Source of the DNA: Verrucomicrobiales bacterium
GTDB lineage: Bacteria > Verrucomicrobiota > Verrucomicrobiia > Verrucomicrobiales > SLCJ01
Assembly (NCBI GenBank): GCA_007125835.1
Contig: SLCJ01000318.1
Span: forward strand, 1 to 6,668
Direction: 5' to 3'
DNA: 6,668 nt
Shown: piece by piece, positions 4,758-6,668 of the stretch
Position numbering within the stretch: the stretch's first letter is position 1
Layout: every line of letters starts with the position of its first letter
Made by a program: the position numbers and the translations under genes
The notes under the pieces: generated by a model
Databases searched by the model: none
What the model was told of the DNA's origin: nothing
The model's input: the letters and a program-made list of their open reading frames with translations, nothing else

Positions 4758-5820
4758 GATTGGGGTGGTTCTCGTGGGAGGAGGATGGGGGCGGGGCTGG
4801 GGCTGGGGCCCGGCCCGGCGTTTGTGGTGCGGAAAACTGTTTGGCAAGTTCCTCTTCGATCATGGCCCGGCACAGGCCGACCTGCTCCTCGCGCTGCTTA
4901 CGGCCTTCGTCGGCCAGGCTTTGGAGCGCGTCGATGTCGTAGAGGTAGACGTCGTCGATGGTGTGGATCGCCGGGTCGACATTGCGCGGCACGGCGATGT
5001 CGATCATGAAGAGTGGACGGCTGCGCCGACGGCGACGGACTTGTTCGATTTGCTCGTGCGTGACGACAAAATGTGGGGCACCGGTGGAGGCGATCACTAT
5101 GTCGGCGGCGGCGACTCGGGAGGGCCAGTCGTCGAAACGCAGTGCCTCGCCACCCATTGCCGATGCCAGTTCGACGGCGCGGTCGTAGGAGCGGTTGGAG
5201 ACGATGATGCTGCGGGCTCCGCGGCTGAGCAGGCTCTGGGCCGTGACGCGGCTCATTTCCCCGGCACCGAGCAGCATGACGTGGCAGTCCCTGAGGTCGC
5301 CAAAGATTCGCTCGGCCAACTCGACGGCAACCGAGCCGACGGAGGTGGCTCCGCGTTGGATCGCGGTGTGGTTTCGCAGGCGCTTGCCGACGGCAAAGGC
5401 GCGCTGGAACATGCGGTTCAGAGCGGTGCGTGTGCCCCCGCGCGCATGGGCTGCTGCGTAGGCGCTTTTCACTTGGCCGAAGATTTCTGTTTCGCCAAGG
5501 ACCATGGAGTCGATCCCGGCAACCACGGAGAACAGGTGCCGCCAGACATCCCGGCCGCCCAGTTCATAAAGGTGCCCTGCATCATCCGGCGACAATCCGA
5601 AGTGCCCTTCGATCCATTTTCGCGCCGCTTCGCCCGGGTTCTGCCCCGAGAGGTAGAGTTCAACCCGGTTGCAGGTGGAAAGGAGCACCACGCCGTCGAT
5701 GCCGGGCAGGGCCAATAACGAGTTGGATACATCTGCTTCCTGGGAGGCGCGCACGGCCAGGCGTTCCCGTGTTTCCACGGGAGCGGTCTGGTGGTTTAGG
5801 CCTATGCAGAATACTTCCAT
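4750..5820 (-). CDS. hemA: Glutamyl-tRNA reductase, short form lacking the dimerisation domain
   Basis: This is the NADPH-dependent reductase that turns glutamyl-tRNA(Glu) into glutamate-1-semialdehyde, the first committed step of C5-pathway tetrapyrrole synthesis. The catalytic domain is intact: FCIGLNHQTAPVETRE at 4-19, LLSTCNRVELY at 46-56 with the nucleophile C50, and VLGETEIFGQVKSAY at 107-121. The NADPH-binding domain has LLGAGEMS at 183-190, IVSNRS at 206-211 and IDIAVPRNVDP at 273-283. A long helix (about 296-328) begins the spinal region and then stops. The last 25 or so residues are Pro/Ala/Ser/His-rich. At 356 residues the protein lacks the C-terminal dimerisation domain of the usual enzyme of roughly 410-450 residues. 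There is no room downstream for it, as hemC overlaps the last 8 bp. It starts 9 bp after the upstream CcsA-like gene. Confidence 0.97.
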   Translation of the reverse strand: MEVFCIGLNHQTAPVETRERLAVRASQEADVSNSLLALPGIDGVVLLSTCNRVELYLSGQNPGEAARKWIEGHFGLSPDDAGHLYELGGRDVWRHLFSVVAGIDSMVLGETEIFGQVKSAYAAAHARGGTRTALNRMFQRAFAVGKRLRNHTAIQRGATSVGSVAVELAERIFGDLRDCHVMLLGAGEMSRVTAQSLLSRGARSIIVSNRSYDRAVELASAMGGEALRFDDWPSRVAAADIVIASTGAPHFVVTHEQIEQVRRRRRSRPLFMIDIAVPRNVDPAIHTIDDVYLYDIDALQSLADEGRKQREEQVGLCRAMIEEELAKQFSAPQTPGRAPAPAPPPSSSHENHPNHA

Positions 5821-5829
5821 GAGGGGTGA

Positions 5830-6600
5830 TCAGGTAACGATCCACAGGCTTGCGACGGCGAGCACGAAGCCGACGATGGCTCCGATGGCCACGCGGCGGT
5901 GGCTGAGTCCCCGCCAGCGCAGGGTGATGAGAAGGGCGTAGATCCCGAGCACCACCCAGGAGACGGTAAGTTTCGCGCCTCCTGCGGTGCCCATCGCGGC
6001 GTAGCCCGCCGCCATGCCTCCCGCCAGCAGAATTCCGCCCAGCGTGGTGACGAGCATCATCGCCTGGAAGAGGTTGCGGATGGGCGGCAGTTGCAGCGAC
6101 CAGTTCCGCGGGCGCCGCGCCTTGAGTGCGTGGTCCTGGATCAGGAACATCAAGCCGGCGATCGCGGCGGCACCGAATGCAGCGTAGGCAAGCAGGGAAA
6201 GTGATCCGTGCAGCTCGATCCAGGGGTCGGCTCCCGTGGCGGGCGCATCAGGCCCCACTTTGTAGACGCCGGGGAGCAGTGCGGCCCCCTGAAGGACGAC
6301 CACCAGCGCCGAGGTGAAAAAGCCCAGCAAGGACAGCCGGTAGGTGGGGCCGAGGATGAAATACCAGCCAACAATCGCCCATGACATAAAGACGAGGATT
6401 TCGAAGACACTGGTGATGGGGCACCGCCCCTGCATGGTGCCGCGTTCCCACAGCACCCAGCATTGGAGGGCGAACCCGGCACCCATCAGCACCAGGCTGC
6501 GGCGCCGCACATGCACCAAGCCCCGCATCAGTTGCGAGACGACCAGCACGCAATTCGCGGCGAAGAGCAGGGTGGCCAGCAGCAGGATGGGATAATCCAT
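5830..6600 (-). CDS. ccsA: CcsA/HemX-type cytochrome c assembly family membrane protein
   Basis: The product is 256 residues with about eight hydrophobic helices (near 4-24, 34-51, 65-83, 89-107, 131-153, 179-199, 212-228, 236-254) and no soluble domain. The segment QGRCPITSVFEILVFMSW (57-74) matches the 'GR.P..n.yE.l.F.sW' stretch of the CcsA/CcmC superfamily. H131 in ELHGSLSLLAYAAF and H234 in LSHRR occupy positions where family members bind heme. The tryptophan-rich WxWD-type motif that identifies true cytochrome c heme lyase subunits is not recognisable: the equivalent stretch reads AKLTVSWVVLGIYALL. Size, helix count and a position immediately before hemA recall HemX of the Bacillus hemAXCDBL operon, which lowers HemA level. 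Either a HemA modulator or a heme-handling cytochrome c factor is possible; the sequence does not decide. The gene starts 3 bp after a possible upstream stop. Confidence 0.85.
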   Translation of the reverse strand: MDYPILLLATLLFAANCVLVVSQLMRGLVHVRRRSLVLMGAGFALQCWVLWERGTMQGRCPITSVFEILVFMSWAIVGWYFILGPTYRLSLLGFFTSALVVVLQGAALLPGVYKVGPDAPATGADPWIELHGSLSLLAYAAFGAAAIAGLMFLIQDHALKARRPRNWSLQLPPIRNLFQAMMLVTTLGGILLAGGMAAGYAAMGTAGGAKLTVSWVVLGIYALLITLRWRGLSHRRVAIGAIVGFVLAVASLWIVT

Positions 6601-6603
6601 GAA

Positions 6604-6668
6604 TCAATTGGGGCGCTTGTGCAGCGGGATGGGGCGAGAAGGTGGCGGCGGAGAAGTGGTGGCGGAGA
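6604..6668 (-). CDS. Possible C-terminal end of an upstream operon gene (partial)
   Basis: On the minus strand an open frame enters from the right edge and ends at TGA (plus-strand positions 6604-6606), three bases before the ATG of the CcsA-like gene. It encodes about 20 residues rich in Ser, Thr and Pro, ending HKRPN. The tight TGATTCATG junction resembles the other junctions in this operon, and Pro-rich tails also end the hemA product here. Too little is present to identify the protein. The main doubt is that other frames in this C-rich stretch are open as well. Confidence 0.35.
   Translation of the reverse strand, partial: SATTSPPPPSRPIPLHKRPN

Noticed and set aside
4758..4847. N-terminal extension of HemC from an upstream in-frame start
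   Set aside because: The 30 added residues are Pro/His/Arg/Thr-rich, precede the conserved start of the family and would overlap hemA by about 98 bp. The ATG at 4757 fits better.
3768..5009. 413-codon plus-strand open frame opposite hemC and hemA
   Set aside because: This is an antisense shadow of GC-rich codons in two well-identified minus-strand genes. Its Gly/Asp/Val-rich product has no recognisable domain.
4723..5718. 331-codon plus-strand open frame opposite hemA
   Set aside because: It is a shadow of the hemA frame, with no independent sign of coding.

Overview
The window looks like chromosomal DNA from a high-GC bacterium, most likely of the Verrucomicrobiota. This rests on the gene order (CcsA/HemX-like protein, hemA, hemC, fused cobA-hemD), on a glutamyl-tRNA reductase lacking the C-terminal dimerisation domain, on the absence of purine-rich Shine-Dalgarno sequences, and on the style of the intergenic repeats. 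The lineage is inferred from pattern memory, not from a search.

Positions 1308-6668 are a compact block of minus-strand genes, read right to left: the possible last codons of an unidentified upstream gene (6604-6668); an eight-helix CcsA/HemX-type membrane protein (5830-6600); hemA (4750-5820); hemC (3741-4757); a cobA-hemD fusion (2218-3744); and two adjacent crcB fluoride-channel genes (1670-2167 and 1308-1673). Most junctions are a few bases apart or overlap: 3 bp, 9 bp, 8-bp overlap, ATGA overlap, 50 bp, ATGA overlap. This points to one transcript with translational coupling. The promoter lies beyond the right edge.

The heme genes form a linear pathway. HemA reduces glutamyl-tRNA(Glu) to glutamate-1-semialdehyde, HemC polymerises porphobilinogen to hydroxymethylbilane, and the HemD half of the fusion closes the ring to uroporphyrinogen III. 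The CobA half can divert that product to precorrin-2 for siroheme or cobalamin. The CcsA/HemX-like protein may tune HemA level or handle heme at the membrane. HemL and HemB are not in the window.

The two crcB genes would give an antiparallel two-subunit fluoride exporter. Their Phe-box residues are lost reciprocally, which predicts one intact and one degenerate pore.

Positions 1-1307 contain no gene I can support. They hold three copies of a roughly 37-bp hairpin repeat. Two copies form an inverted pair at 229-377. The third, at 1024-1060, has the form of an intrinsic terminator for the minus-strand operon. The region also holds an 8-bp tandem repeat (four copies), a perfect 18-bp tandem duplication, and several isolated hairpins. 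It looks like repeat-rich spacer DNA downstream of the operon.
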